DNA of 64,000 nucleotides from BJ22 sp021298375. Its GTDB lineage: Bacteria; Planctomycetota; Planctomycetia; Pirellulales; Pirellulaceae. The position numbers and the translations under genes were made by a program. The notes beneath the pieces are model-generated. The model saw only the letters and a list, made by a program, of their open reading frames with translations, did no database searches and was not told the origin of the DNA. Shown piece by piece: positions 1 to 9,503 of the stretch; the stretch's first letter is position 1, and every line of letters begins with the position of its first letter. Location: contig JBKDOL010000058.1 of NCBI GenBank assembly GCA_046343015.1, forward strand, positions 17,593 to 81,592. Direction: 5' to 3'.

Positions 1-548
1 CAGTAAACCTGGATCCGCAGCATTTCTGGATTTACGGTGTCGGTAGCGATTCGAGGTTAGCCTCGCCCTGCAGGTGCTGAGTCTGCGGTTGGAGGAATCG
101 GCCAGCAGTCAACGGTCGTCCGCTGAGGGTTCAAGCTCAGGGGCTAGGCCGGAAAAGTTGCGGGTTTTGGCCGAAGAAGCTGGTGGGCAAGGTTGCTTTC
201 CCGGAAATGGATTACGGTGACTGGCTGAGCAGCCGCGAACCGGGTCTGGGCTGGATTTCCTGAGCGTTTCGACGGTTTTCCGTTTTTGATTCCTCGGGTG
301 GCAAGCCACTGCCAAGAGCACTCGGTCGCGGAAAAACGCAGTTCCGGGTGGCGAGGCGCTTTGATTTTTTCAGGCTGATTTTTTAGGCTTTGATTACTTC
401 AGGTTCGTTAGTCGATTGGTCTTGGGCGATTGTCTTGAGCCATAGCGAACATTGGTTGGCGACGGAAGTCAGTTAATTGTCCGGCCGTTTCGGCAAAACC
501 GGGGGCAAAATCCCCCCGATTGTTTCATCACAAGTCAGGATTGGGTTC
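1..548. other. Gene-free left edge and trigger-factor leader
   Basis: I see no open reading frame here with recognisable protein character. The short frames present have the composition of non-coding sequence. The last part is the upstream region of the trigger factor gene. Confidence 0.5.
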
Positions 549-2051
549 GTGAACACAGAACAAGCATCGGAAGTCGACGCCTCTGCCGGCGTCACCAAGC
601 AGCCGCTGAATTTGCAACTGGACATTCAGAAAAAGAGTGCTTGCGAGCGGCATGTCAAGGTTTCGATCCCCCGCTCGGACATCGATTTGTATTTCAAGAA
701 ACAATTCGATGAATTGGTCCCCCGGGCGGAAGTCCCCGGTTTCCGCGCTGGCAAGGCTCCCCGCCAATTTGTGGAAAACAAGTTCCGCAAGCAAGTCGCG
801 GACCAGGTCAAAGGCTCGTTGTTGATGGACAGCCTCGCCCAGATCTCTGAAGGCGATCATTTCTCTGCCATCAGCGAGCCCGATCTCGCCTATGACAAGG
901 TCGACATCCCTGACGATGGGCCGATGACCTATGAATTCAACATTGAAGTTCGCCCCGAGTTCGATTTGCCGAGTTGGAAGGGGATTTCGATCGAAAAGCC
1001 GGACCGAACGATTTCCGATGAGGAACTGAGCCATCGGCTGGATTACCTCCGGACCCGAAATTCGGCGCTGGTTCCGATTGAAGAGGCCGCTCAAGCTGAC
1101 GATACCGTCGTCTGCCGGGTCACCGGACGGTTGGCAGACAAGGTCGTTGCCGAGGCCGACGATGTCGCGTTCTCGGTCCTCCCCACGGTAACCTTCCACG
1201 ACGCTCGGCTGGAGGGCTTTGACCAACTGATGATCGGCGCCAAGGCCGGTGATAAACGGCACGGCAAAGTGGCGATCAGCGAGTTCTCTGAAAATCCTGC
1301 CCTGCAGGGCCAGAAGGTCGATGTCGAATTCGAGGTTCTCGAAGTCAAACGTTTTGAGCGCTTGGACGACGAAGGTGTCAAGGAAAAGTACGGCGTGGAT
1401 TCGATCGGTGAGATCAAGGACCTGATCCGCGACTCGCTGCAGAAACAGCTGGAATACGACCAGCGGCAGGCAGTGCGGAATCAGATCAGCCGTTTGCTGA
1501 CCGAATCGGCGACTTGGGAATTGCCGCCCGATTTGCTGCGTCGGCAGTTCCGTCGCGAGTTGAACCGGGCCGTGATGGAATTGCGGTCCAGCGGCTATTC
1601 CGACGAAGAAATTCAAATCCGCGAGAACAGCCTGCGGCAGGACATTCTCCGCCGCACCGAGATGCTGCTCAAGGAGCATTTCATCCTCGAGCGGATCGCC
1701 GAACAGGAAAAAATTGAAGACGCCCCGGAAGATTACGATGTCGAAATCGCCAAGATTGCGATGTCGTCAGGGGACTCGCCGCGACGCGTTCGCGCTCGCT
1801 TGGAGCGACAGGGCCAAATGGATGTCCTGCGCAACCTGATCATCGAGCGAAAAGTCATTGAGCTGATCGAAAGTCAGGCCCAAGTCAAGCCGACGTCGAC
1901 TCCTGGCTTTTCTCGAGTCAAGGAAGCTGCTGTCAACTTTGCCTTCGGCGGTCGCTCGGAGGGGGACATCCCGGAAGCGAAGTATGAAGAAGCGGCTCCC
2001 GCGCCGATCCCCGGCACGGTCGTCCCCGGTTCGGCTCAAAATAAGAGCTAG
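549..2051 (+). CDS. tig: Trigger factor (ribosome-associated chaperone)
   Basis: This protein of about 500 aa is the ribosome-bound chaperone and peptidyl-prolyl isomerase that meets nascent chains at the tunnel exit. The N-terminal ribosome-binding domain carries the family signature VPGFRAGKAP at about residues 62-71. A central, diverged FKBP-like region follows, then a long charged helical C-terminal domain. I chose the GTG at 549 because an AGGA lies 8 bases upstream; the frame stays open back to a TTG at 477. The C-terminal 40 residues are Pro/Ala-rich and look disordered. The gene is followed on the same strand by two clpP genes, the usual tig-clpP neighbourhood, although the 570-base gap argues for a separate promoter for clpP. 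Confidence 0.93.
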   Translation: MNTEQASEVDASAGVTKQPLNLQLDIQKKSACERHVKVSIPRSDIDLYFKKQFDELVPRAEVPGFRAGKAPRQFVENKFRKQVADQVKGSLLMDSLAQISEGDHFSAISEPDLAYDKVDIPDDGPMTYEFNIEVRPEFDLPSWKGISIEKPDRTISDEELSHRLDYLRTRNSALVPIEEAAQADDTVVCRVTGRLADKVVAEADDVAFSVLPTVTFHDARLEGFDQLMIGAKAGDKRHGKVAISEFSENPALQGQKVDVEFEVLEVKRFERLDDEGVKEKYGVDSIGEIKDLIRDSLQKQLEYDQRQAVRNQISRLLTESATWELPPDLLRRQFRRELNRAVMELRSSGYSDEEIQIRENSLRQDILRRTEMLLKEHFILERIAEQEKIEDAPEDYDVEIAKIAMSSGDSPRRVRARLERQGQMDVLRNLIIERKVIELIESQAQVKPTSTPGFSRVKEAAVNFAFGGRSEGDIPEAKYEEAAPAPIPGTVVPGSAQNKS

Positions 2052-2620
2052 GTCAGCACACGCAGCGGTGTGCCAGGTTGCGGTCCGCGTGCAAGCGCGG
2101 GCCGATTGCAACCCTTGCTGAGTTTCAGCGTCGCGAGCGCTTTCGCCGGTCGCTCGGAATTGATTCAGGCTGGTCCCATTTGAATCCCAAGTGATTCCCC
2201 GGGGGCTGGCCTTTTTTTCTGCGCGGCATCCCCCTAGGATTGTCGAACCTAGGCCGCGGCCAGGTGGGTCATGCGGTGCTCATGCGGACCGCGTTCGCGA
2301 AGGGACCAGCGGTCGTCAACTGTCGGCAATAATTGTCGGCAATTCCGCGCCGCCCGGACGCTCTTTTCCTTGACTCGGGGCGCTGGATTCGTCCCGTTCG
2401 CGAGGTTCAAGCTACTAGCCGGGTTCAAGCGCGGGGCGGGGAGCGCCTCGGTTGGAATGCCGGACCTTGTGGTGGCCGGCATGTGGTGGCTGGCAACTCC
2501 CCTCGCAAATTCTGCTCCGCCGGGGCACAATTTGGGAGAGGAAAGCCTGCCCGCTGCTCCGGTCCGCCGAAACTGGACGTGAGCTTTGCCCTTTGGAGGC
2601 CTCCTTTTTCAACAGTAAGG
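2052..2620. other. Intergenic spacer between tig and clpP1
   Basis: This is about 570 bases without a convincing gene. The clpP1 frame stays open upstream to about 2333, but the translated extension is Arg/Pro/Gly-rich and unlike any ClpP N-terminus, so I treat it as non-coding. It contains an imperfect direct repeat, GTCGGCAAT, near 2322-2343. Confidence 0.45.
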
Positions 2621-3292
2621 ATGTACGCGTATATGGATTGGAACAACCACCAACGGGTGTTGCCCCACGAAACGATGAAGAATTCCTACGCCTATCAGCA
2701 GTACCAGCGTCAGCGGCAGATGACTTTGGGCGACCTGCTTTTGGAAAACCGGATTGTGTTTCTCCAGGGGGAGATTCACACGGGCAATGCCAATGAAATG
2801 GTCATGAAGCTGCTCTACCTGCAGAGCGAGAACCGCAAAAAGGACATTCACTTCTATATTAACTCGCCGGGCGGCGATGTGATTTCGACGCTGGCCATCT
2901 ACGATGCCATGCAGATCCTCACCTGTCCGGTCGCCACCTACTGTGTTGGCCAGGCCGCCAGCGGAGCAGCCGTCCTGCTGGCCGGCGGAACCAAGGGCAA
3001 GCGATTTGCCTTGCCGCACGCCCGAGTCATGATTCACCAGCCCTACGGCGGAGTCGAGGGTCAGGTCAGCGATATCGAGATTCAGGCTGATGAGATCCTG
3101 CGGAATCGCAAGGTTCTCAACGACATCCTTGCGGCTCACACCGGCAAATCCTTTGAGGTGATCGCCAAGGACATGAACCGGGATTTCTTTTTGACAGCCG
3201 AGGCAGCCAAGGCTTACGGAATCGTGGATGAGATCACGATCAAGCCCAAGGCAGACGATGACGATAACCTGGCGGATGAAAAGGCGGGCTGA
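2621..3292 (+). CDS. clpP: ATP-dependent Clp protease proteolytic subunit, copy 1
   Basis: This is a serine peptidase of the ClpP family (S14), 223 aa with this start. It forms the barrel that degrades substrates fed in by a Clp ATPase. The catalytic triad is complete: Ser114 in GQAASGAA, His139 in MIHQP and Asp188 in NRDFF, with the same spacing as in E. coli ClpP. Ser114 is followed by Gly-Ala-Ala rather than the usual Met-Gly-Ala. The start is uncertain: ATG at 2621 is used here, and ATG at 2633 or 2675 would also fit. The N-terminus is about 20 residues longer than in copy 2 and rich in Tyr/Gln, and the C-terminus is acidic. The gene lies about 100 bases upstream of clpP copy 2. Confidence 0.92.
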   Translation: MYAYMDWNNHQRVLPHETMKNSYAYQQYQRQRQMTLGDLLLENRIVFLQGEIHTGNANEMVMKLLYLQSENRKKDIHFYINSPGGDVISTLAIYDAMQILTCPVATYCVGQAASGAAVLLAGGTKGKRFALPHARVMIHQPYGGVEGQVSDIEIQADEILRNRKVLNDILAAHTGKSFEVIAKDMNRDFFLTAEAAKAYGIVDEITIKPKADDDDNLADEKAG

Positions 3293-3395
3293 GAGCCCGT
3301 TCGACACGCGTGTTGTTCCCTTGTCCGGGAACCAGGTTTTTCTTCTCCCGAACCAGTCAAGTCAGCGACTAATCCAATTCAGCCGGAGTGCTTCC

Positions 3396-3989
3396 ATGCC
3401 ATACGTTCCCTATGTTGTTGACAATAGCGGCCGCGAAGAGCGGGTCTACGACATTTACTCCCGTCTCCTGCGCGATCGAATCATTTTCCTCGGGACCCAG
3501 GTGACGTCCGACCTCGCCAACTCCCTGGTGGCCCAACTTCTGTACCTCCAGTCGGAAGACCCGAAAAAAGACATCCACATGTACATCAACTCGCCGGGCG
3601 GCAGCGTTACGGCAGGGTTGGCGCTCTACGACACCATGCAGTACCTCAGCTGTGACGTCTGCACGTACTGCATGGGTCAAGCCGCTTCGATGGGCGCGCT
3701 CCTTCTGACCGCCGGTGCCAAGGGCAAGCGATTCGCCCTCCCGAACGCCAGCATCATGATTCACCAGCCTTTGGCCGGGATGCAGGGGACTGCGGAAGAG
3801 ATCTTGATTCACGCGACCGAGCTCAAGCGGGTCAAACGTCGCTTGAACGAAATCCTGTTGAAACACACAGGCCACAGCCTGGACAAAATCGAACAGGATA
3901 CCGATCGCGACAATTTCATGACCGCTGAAGAAGCGAAGTCCTACAACTTGATCGACCGCGTCGTGGGCAAAGTGGAAGAAACCCGCTGA
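3396..3989 (+). CDS. clpP: ATP-dependent Clp protease proteolytic subunit, copy 2
   Basis: This is the second S14 ClpP subunit, 197 aa, the canonical family length. The catalytic residues are Ser98 (GQAASMGALLL), His123 (MIHQPLAG) and Asp172 (DRDNF). The start at 3396 is preceded by CGGAG. It is clearly paralogous to the copy at 2621 but more canonical. Paired ClpPs may form a mixed heptamer-heptamer barrel, as known for other bacteria with two ClpPs; that is inference here. No clpX follows, although tig-clpP-clpX is a common order elsewhere. Confidence 0.95.
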   Translation: MPYVPYVVDNSGREERVYDIYSRLLRDRIIFLGTQVTSDLANSLVAQLLYLQSEDPKKDIHMYINSPGGSVTAGLALYDTMQYLSCDVCTYCMGQAASMGALLLTAGAKGKRFALPNASIMIHQPLAGMQGTAEEILIHATELKRVKRRLNEILLKHTGHSLDKIEQDTDRDNFMTAEEAKSYNLIDRVVGKVEETR

Positions 3990-4136
3990 TTTCACGAGCC
4001 AGCGCTCGGTGCAGTCCGCAGCACTGGACCCGGAGAAAGCCTCCTCCGCGGCACCTATTTTGCGATTTTGCAACGAATGCGGGATAGGATGCCGCGAAGG
4101 TTGGGAGCAGACCTCGTGGTCCGCTCAAGGTTCGCC

Positions 4137-4158
4137 CGGGGGCTGATCGGGGGCTGAT
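4137..4158. repeat. Tandem duplication, 11 bp x 2
   Basis: Two perfect copies of CGGGGGCTGAT lie back to back between clpP copy 2 and the OsmC-like gene. This is one of several short intergenic tandem duplications in the window. Confidence 0.8.
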
Positions 4159-4285
4159 CGGTTACCTCGCCGCACCTTCCATTCAATGGTCCCCACTGTC
4201 CATCGGAACGGATCGCAACCGATAGGAGCGGAATCGATGGCCGCATCGGGCTCGAGTGCCCATCACCTTTTCAATGGAGCTTGAG

Positions 4286-4717
4286 ATGAATTTTCCGCAT
4301 CACTATGTTGTCGCCGCTGCTTGCCGACCCGAAGGTGTGGTTCGCCTCAGCGCAGCCGGAGTTCCTGAGCTCGCATCTCAACCTCCAAAGCAATTCGGTG
4401 GCCCGGGCGATGTCTGGTCGCCCGAAGATTTGCTCTGCGCCGCAGTTGCTGACTGCTTCTGCTTGTCCTTTCGCGCCATCGCCGCCGCTTCCAAGTTTTC
4501 CTACAACGACCTCGAATGTGAGGTGACCGGCACTCTGGATCGTGTAGAGCGTGCCATGCTCTTTACCGAATTCAAGGTCGTCGCCCGGTTGACCCTCCCC
4601 GCCGGCGCGGATGCCGACCGCGGCCACAAACTGCTGGAAAAGGCCGAACAAACTTGCCTCGTCACCAACTCCCTCAAGTCGGCTGTCCATTTGGAAGCCT
4701 CGGTCGTCGTTCAGTAA
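4286..4717 (+). CDS. OsmC/Ohr-family protein
   Basis: This 143 aa protein has the OsmC fold pattern. A central helix carries the first conserved cysteine region (LLCAAVADCFCLSF), and a later segment, EKAEQTCLVTNSL, carries the second cysteine. Members are thiol peroxidases reducing organic hydroperoxides, or related proteins of unknown substrate. The ATG at 4286 is preceded by GGAG six bases upstream; earlier in-frame starts (4256 GTG, 4274 ATG) lack such a site. It stands alone on its strand. I cannot tell Ohr from the broader OsmC group. Confidence 0.85.
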   Translation: MNFPHHYVVAAACRPEGVVRLSAAGVPELASQPPKQFGGPGDVWSPEDLLCAAVADCFCLSFRAIAAASKFSYNDLECEVTGTLDRVERAMLFTEFKVVARLTLPAGADADRGHKLLEKAEQTCLVTNSLKSAVHLEASVVVQ

Positions 4718-5001
4718 GGCGCTGATTTCACTCTGGCCCGGAGCGGCTCTTTCCCGGGCAGCGCCTCGCCGCTCAGTTCCCGCGGCTATTTTCCAGACCC
4801 CTCGCCGTTCATCTGCCTTCGAGTTGGGCTGAAACCGCGAGTTCGCTGCATCGCCTCCCTTTGGGTTTTGCGGGGCGCCTCCAGTTCAGGCCGGGATGCT
4901 AGCGGATGGAAGTTTGTGCTTTCTTGTCAGTTGCCATTGCCCCGGCGGGCTGGTTTGCCTAAAGAGCAGGTCTTCATTCAGGCAACCCACGGGGATCCGC
5001 G

Positions 5002-6078
5002 ATGCGCCCTGCGCTGCTCACCATCTTGCTGCTCTTGATCAGCCTGACCGCTGGCTGTGGTTCGGCCAGTCCGCGCGTGCGTCGGGAAATTGCCCTGCTC
5101 CGCGGTGAGATTGTGGACTTGGAGAATCAGTACTATGCCTTGAAGTCGATGTATCGCGACGAAACCGGTCGTGAACCCGATTTTTCTGCTTACGGAATGA
5201 ACAATCCCGGTCGTCAGTCAGGCCGCTGGCTGGAAGGTGGCGAGGCGAGCGGAGTTTGCCTCGATTGTGGACAGGTTCACGACCCCAGACAACAGTACGA
5301 CCATCCGCTGACAATCGACAGTCGCAGTCCGAGCTCAAGTCCAACCCCAGCACCTCGGGAAGGGACCTCCCAATCAGGCGAATTGCGTCCCGGTGAATCG
5401 ACCATCGTCGAACCGGAAGAACCGCTCATCGAGTTTGGACCTGAGGAAGTTCCGTTGCCAGGCGACGATCAGACGAACGGATTCCGACGTCCAGCCAGTC
5501 AAGTTGGGCTGGAAACGCCGAGTGACGCCATCCGTCCTGGTTCGCGTCCTGCCCAAACTGGATCGCGTCCGGCGCCCCGCTCCAGTGGCACAGGGTCCGG
5601 TGACTTTGAGATCGACTCTCGACAGACTCGCGGATTCGACAGTGATGGATTCCCGGGTGATGAAGGTGTGATGGTGCGGCTGTTATCGCGGACCGAAACG
5701 GGAGTCGCAGGTTCGTTGGGCGAACTGACGTTCAGTGTGATCGATCCTGACCAACCGCAGCAGACGCAGCGGCTGGGGTTGTGGAAATACTCGGCGGAGG
5801 AAGTTGCCGGAATGGTTCGGCAGGATGGAAATGGACTGGTTGTCGATGCCCGTTTGCCGTGGCAGCGGGGCCCAGTCCGCAATGAGAATCTGCTTTTGTT
5901 TGTCCGCTTGCGAACTCCCGATGGGCGGATGATTGAGCGCTCGGCCAGTTTCACTGTTACCTCGCCCGATTCTGCTGCGGCTGACGTGCAGGATGGGACT
6001 CCCGCAGAAGGAGACCCCATGATTGAAGCCCAAAACCAGGCCGACCGAAATGCTCCCAGTTGGCGGCCGATTCGCTAG
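5002..6078 (+). CDS. Putative lipoprotein with coiled coil
   Basis: I do not recognise a family. The 358 aa product begins with a lipoprotein signal peptide ending in the lipobox LTAGC (Cys about residue 19). A short coiled-coil segment follows (about residues 28-52, heptad-like REIALLRGEIVDLENQ). Then comes a long Ser/Pro/Arg-rich, probably disordered stretch (about 60-215). The C-terminal region of about 120 residues is beta-rich and looks like a folded domain. It probably sits in a membrane with the C-terminal domain held away by the linker. Confidence 0.7.
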   Translation: MRPALLTILLLLISLTAGCGSASPRVRREIALLRGEIVDLENQYYALKSMYRDETGREPDFSAYGMNNPGRQSGRWLEGGEASGVCLDCGQVHDPRQQYDHPLTIDSRSPSSSPTPAPREGTSQSGELRPGESTIVEPEEPLIEFGPEEVPLPGDDQTNGFRRPASQVGLETPSDAIRPGSRPAQTGSRPAPRSSGTGSGDFEIDSRQTRGFDSDGFPGDEGVMVRLLSRTETGVAGSLGELTFSVIDPDQPQQTQRLGLWKYSAEEVAGMVRQDGNGLVVDARLPWQRGPVRNENLLLFVRLRTPDGRMIERSASFTVTSPDSAAADVQDGTPAEGDPMIEAQNQADRNAPSWRPIR

Positions 6079-6632
6079 GGCCGCTTAGGAGTGGGGCTGC
6101 GGTTGACCGAAAAACGATGGGACGAGGGGCTACCTCAAGGCGAGGCATTTTCTTCCGTTCGGGTGCTCGGCCAAGGGCTGGGTCGGGGTGAAAGTCCGGT
6201 CGGGGTTGGATTTTTCCGAAGATTCGGTTCAATCAGGCCTTTGAAAAACGGTCTGTCTGGGGCGATTTCTTCTGGAAGTACGGGGGAATCGCTGTTCGGC
6301 GGGAAGCAGTCCCTGATTGGCAAACCCCAAAAAATCGGCGGGACAGGTCATGGATTGCCTGATTTGCAGGATCCGCATAGCTGATTTTCTTGCCGTTTTT
6401 CGCAATGCCAATTAGGATTGTCTGATAACGGTCGACTTGAATCGACAGATAACTTGGGCCGGGCAAGGTGGCTCAGGGGCGTGTCGTTCGTTGAAGCTGG
6501 CTTTTGTCAGCATCTTCCCGGTCCGAAGCGATGTCTTTAGACCGGAAATTCCTTCTGGTTTGACCTTCTGTCTGAAACGCGACGAAAACACGCATGGTTA
6601 GTAGCACGCAAAGTGTAATAAGGGGTGCTGGA
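6079..6632. other. Intergenic spacer
   Basis: These roughly 550 bases hold no gene I can support. The short frames are Pro/Arg-rich low-quality translations typical of non-coding planctomycete DNA. The end of the region holds the AGGGG ribosome-binding site of the next gene. Confidence 0.45.
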
Positions 6633-8114
6633 ATGTTCAGCCGAATGATTCGACTTGGTCCCGCGTTGGCAACGTTGCTGGCCGTCATCTGCTTGTCGAC
6701 TGCCGCTTTCGCTCAGCTTGATGGTGGCGGAAGTGGTGGCGGTGGTGGTGGAACTGGCGGCGGCGGTGGCGGTGGTGCTGGCGGCGGTGGCGCTGGCGGC
6801 GGCGGTGGCGTCGGCGGGGCGGGTGGCGTGAAGATTGACGCCAATGGCGTTCTCCGCTCCAGCCTCCAGGTCGAACGAAATGGTGCCTTGGAGCGCCAAA
6901 GCCTGAATGCTGCCAAGGCTTCCTTGAGCAAAGACCTGCAGTCCCCGAGCAACCTGCGAAAGGTTTCACTCAAGCGACTGGAAGCGGAAGTTCGCAAGCT
7001 TCAGGAGAGCGGCCAGCCGATCCCTGCCGAAATGCAGTTTCTCGCCGGCCTGACCCGGGTGACTCACGTTTTCTACTACCCCGAGACCAAAGACATCGTA
7101 TTGGCCGGTCCGGCTGAAGGCTTTTACCTCAACACTCAAAATCGCGCGGTTGGCATGCAATCGGGCGAAGCGACTTTAATGCTGGAAGACCTGATTGTGG
7201 CGCTGCGGGCCTACGCGCCGGATGCCTCACCCACCAAGGTGATTGCCTGCTCGATTGATCCAACTCAAGAAGGTCTGACCCGTTTCAACCAGACCTACGC
7301 CGATGTTGCCAAGAACTTCAATCCCGCGGGCGCCAATGCAGCCCAACTCAACTCGGTCGGCGAATTGTTCCGCCAAGCGCTGGGGATGCAAGTCGTGACG
7401 GTTGAGGGCGTCTCGCCCAAGACTCATTTTGCCCGCGTTCTGGTCGAGGCGGATTATCACATGAAGCTGATCGGTCTGGGATTGGAACAGACCCCCACCA
7501 AGATTGTCAGTTACGCCGAAAAAATGACCCCTTCCGCGGCTGCCAAAAACTCCTCCCTCCGTTGGTGGTTCAAGCCCTCCTACGACTGTGTCCGGGTTAC
7601 TCCAGATCAAAATGCAATGCAATTGGTCGATGGAGCCGTAAAGCTGGTTGGTGAAGATGAGAAGGTTAACGCTGACGGAACCCGCAAGGGAACCGGTGGG
7701 ATGAACCCGGCGAGCAAGGCTTATTGCAATTCGTTTACCAACAATTACGAAATCCTCGCCCGCAAGGTGCCGTTGTACGGCCAGTTGCGGAACGTGATGG
7801 ACCTCTCCTTGGCAGCCTGCTTCATTCAACAAGCGGGACTGTACGAAAAGGCCGATTGGGCGTTGGACGTGTTCGGTGACGAGTCCCGGTTCCCAGTCGA
7901 AAATGGTCAGGCTCCGACGCAAGTCGAACCGGTTGTCAATCCGATTCTTCGCGGCGGCTACTTTATGGCTCCGGTTGGCGGCGGGGTGAACATTCAACCC
8001 CGAGTCGCCCTGAGTTCAGAGAATGTCCGGACCGACGAAGATGGTTCGATTGCCTCGGCTCGGGAAAGCGCACTCAAGGCAGAAGTCGGCGCCGGCCAGT
8101 GGTGGTGGGACTAA
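6633..8114 (+). CDS. Exported DUF1598-like protein with poly-glycine N-terminus
   Basis: This is a secreted protein of 493 aa. A cleavable signal peptide (about residues 1-28, ending AAFAQ) is followed at once by about 35 residues that are nearly all glycine (about 30-64). The rest resembles the planctomycete family DUF1598: a helical region, then segments such as VLAGPAEGF and LEDLIVALRAY that I associate with that family. The biochemical role is unknown. The ATG at 6633 has AGGGG upstream, and the frame is open to 6594. A strong terminator follows. The glycine tract is encoded by mixed GGT/GGC codons, so it is not a simple codon-repeat expansion. Confidence 0.75.
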   Translation: MFSRMIRLGPALATLLAVICLSTAAFAQLDGGGSGGGGGGTGGGGGGGAGGGGAGGGGGVGGAGGVKIDANGVLRSSLQVERNGALERQSLNAAKASLSKDLQSPSNLRKVSLKRLEAEVRKLQESGQPIPAEMQFLAGLTRVTHVFYYPETKDIVLAGPAEGFYLNTQNRAVGMQSGEATLMLEDLIVALRAYAPDASPTKVIACSIDPTQEGLTRFNQTYADVAKNFNPAGANAAQLNSVGELFRQALGMQVVTVEGVSPKTHFARVLVEADYHMKLIGLGLEQTPTKIVSYAEKMTPSAAAKNSSLRWWFKPSYDCVRVTPDQNAMQLVDGAVKLVGEDEKVNADGTRKGTGGMNPASKAYCNSFTNNYEILARKVPLYGQLRNVMDLSLAACFIQQAGLYEKADWALDVFGDESRFPVENGQAPTQVEPVVNPILRGGYFMAPVGGGVNIQPRVALSSENVRTDEDGSIASARESALKAEVGAGQWWWD

Positions 8115-8148
8115 GCTCCCGCTGCTTCATTGATTCCAAACAATTGCC

Positions 8149-8185
8149 AAACAGGCGAGCCATTTGTGGTTCGCCTGTTTTTTTA
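8149..8185 (+). terminator. Rho-independent terminator
   Basis: AAACAGGCGAGCC at 8149-8161 pairs with GGTTCGCCTGTTT at 8168-8180 (one G-T pair) around a 6-base loop, followed by a T-run. It ends transcription of the DUF1598-like gene. Confidence 0.92.
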
Positions 8186-8360
8186 TTGGGTACTCCCGGC
8201 CGGTCGGTATTCCCCGAGAAACAGCCATCGTTTTGGGAGACCATTCGCCGAGGGAGAGCGGTGGCGTCTTGGACTGAGGTGGGGGCGATCTGGTATGATT
8301 TGATTGGCGGCCCGTGAGCCCAGCCTGCCTTTTGTCCCCCATCTTTGTCGCTGTTTTCGC

Positions 8361-9431
8361 ATGTCTCACTCTCCAGCCCAATCCGAAACAGGACCTCGGC
8401 TGGTGCCGTTTCCGAGCTTTGGTCATCTCGATCCCGATGGCCACTGGAGGCTGAATGTTGCGGGGATCGTGCGCCAGCCTTACGCTGCCACGCTCAGCAA
8501 ACGGATGTTGATCGGCATGCTGGGGAATGTGATGCAGGCCAGCGATGAGGAACGGAGCAGCTTGCGCTTTCGTCGCCGAGTGACTTCCTTTGTGATGGAT
8601 GGCGCTCACGGATTGAGCGTCCGTTGCCGGATCGGCAGCCAGATTTATCAGCTCAAACGCCGCACGCACCGCAATGGGCATTACTTTGGCTGGGTGGCCC
8701 CTGAGCCCCGGGTCTTGGCGGAGTTGGCGCCGCAAGCCGTTCAGGAATCTGGCCTGTCTCGCTTGAATCTCGAAGTGTCGGTGGATTCGGAGCTGAGCGG
8801 GACAACCACGGTGGAACTGATTCCTCCGCGCGGTATCTCTGTCGTTTCCGACATCGATGACACGATCAAGGAGTCCTCGATCCGCGATCGCCGCGAGTTG
8901 CTGGCAAACACCTTTCTCCGGGATTTTCGGGCGGTGAGCGGAATGTCAGCGGTCTATCGCAGCTGGCAGGAACTCGGATTGCCGCTGCATTACGTTTCCT
9001 CCAGCCCCTGGCAGCTCCTTCCCTGGATCGAGGAACTGCTGCAGGCACAGCAGTTTCCTCCCGGGTCGTTGCATTTGCGGAACTTTCGCCTGCGGACGCA
9101 CATGCTGCAGAAGGTGATTCGTTTCCGCCGCTCGGGAAAGGGGGCCGCGATTCGCCTGCTCTTGAAAAAATTTCCCCAGCGGCGATTCGTGTTTGTGGGT
9201 GACTCCGGAGAAAAGGACCTCGAAATCTACCGTAAATTGGCCGGCAGCCATCGCTCCCAAGCCCTCGGTATCTTCATCCGCGACCTCGCCGAACATCCCC
9301 TCGAGCGCGAACGACTGGCTCGCTGCCGAGCCAGTTTGCCTGACTTGCGGGTCGAGACATTTCGCACGGCGGAACAGTTGCGCGAGCAAATTGCCGAACT
9401 GCTTGACCAGGAATTGGCCGTTGGTCGCTGA
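8361..9431 (+). CDS. App1/DUF2183-family phosphatase-like protein
   Basis: This 356 aa protein has a HAD-type phosphatase C-terminal half that matches DUF2183/App1, the yeast Mg-dependent phosphatidate phosphatase. The motif SDIDDTIKESS, near residue 170, supplies the two aspartates of HAD motif I. YVSSSPWQL is motif II, Lys of a central helix motif III, and FVFVGDSGEKDLEIY motif IV. The N-terminal half is the family's beta-rich region. The ATG at 8361 is preferred; an upstream TTG at 8304 is in frame. The true substrate in bacteria is not established, so lipid phosphate hydrolysis is inference. Confidence 0.85.
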   Translation: MSHSPAQSETGPRLVPFPSFGHLDPDGHWRLNVAGIVRQPYAATLSKRMLIGMLGNVMQASDEERSSLRFRRRVTSFVMDGAHGLSVRCRIGSQIYQLKRRTHRNGHYFGWVAPEPRVLAELAPQAVQESGLSRLNLEVSVDSELSGTTTVELIPPRGISVVSDIDDTIKESSIRDRRELLANTFLRDFRAVSGMSAVYRSWQELGLPLHYVSSSPWQLLPWIEELLQAQQFPPGSLHLRNFRLRTHMLQKVIRFRRSGKGAAIRLLLKKFPQRRFVFVGDSGEKDLEIYRKLAGSHRSQALGIFIRDLAEHPLERERLARCRASLPDLRVETFRTAEQLREQIAELLDQELAVGR

Positions 9432-9476
9432 GAACTAAGGAACCGGGAACTAAGGAACCGGGAGCTGAGGAACCGG
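9432..9476. repeat. Tandem repeat, 15 bp x 3
   Basis: Three copies of GAACTAAGGAACCGG (the third with two changes) start at the stop codon of the App1-like gene and lie between it and the convergent ferritin gene. Confidence 0.9.
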
Positions 9477-9503
9477 CGAACGGCGAAACGGGCCCGCCTC
9501 AGG

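Noticed and set aside
2333..2620. N-terminal extension of ClpP copy 1
   Set aside because: The extension is unlike any ClpP and precedes a normal start; it is open by chance in GC-rich DNA.
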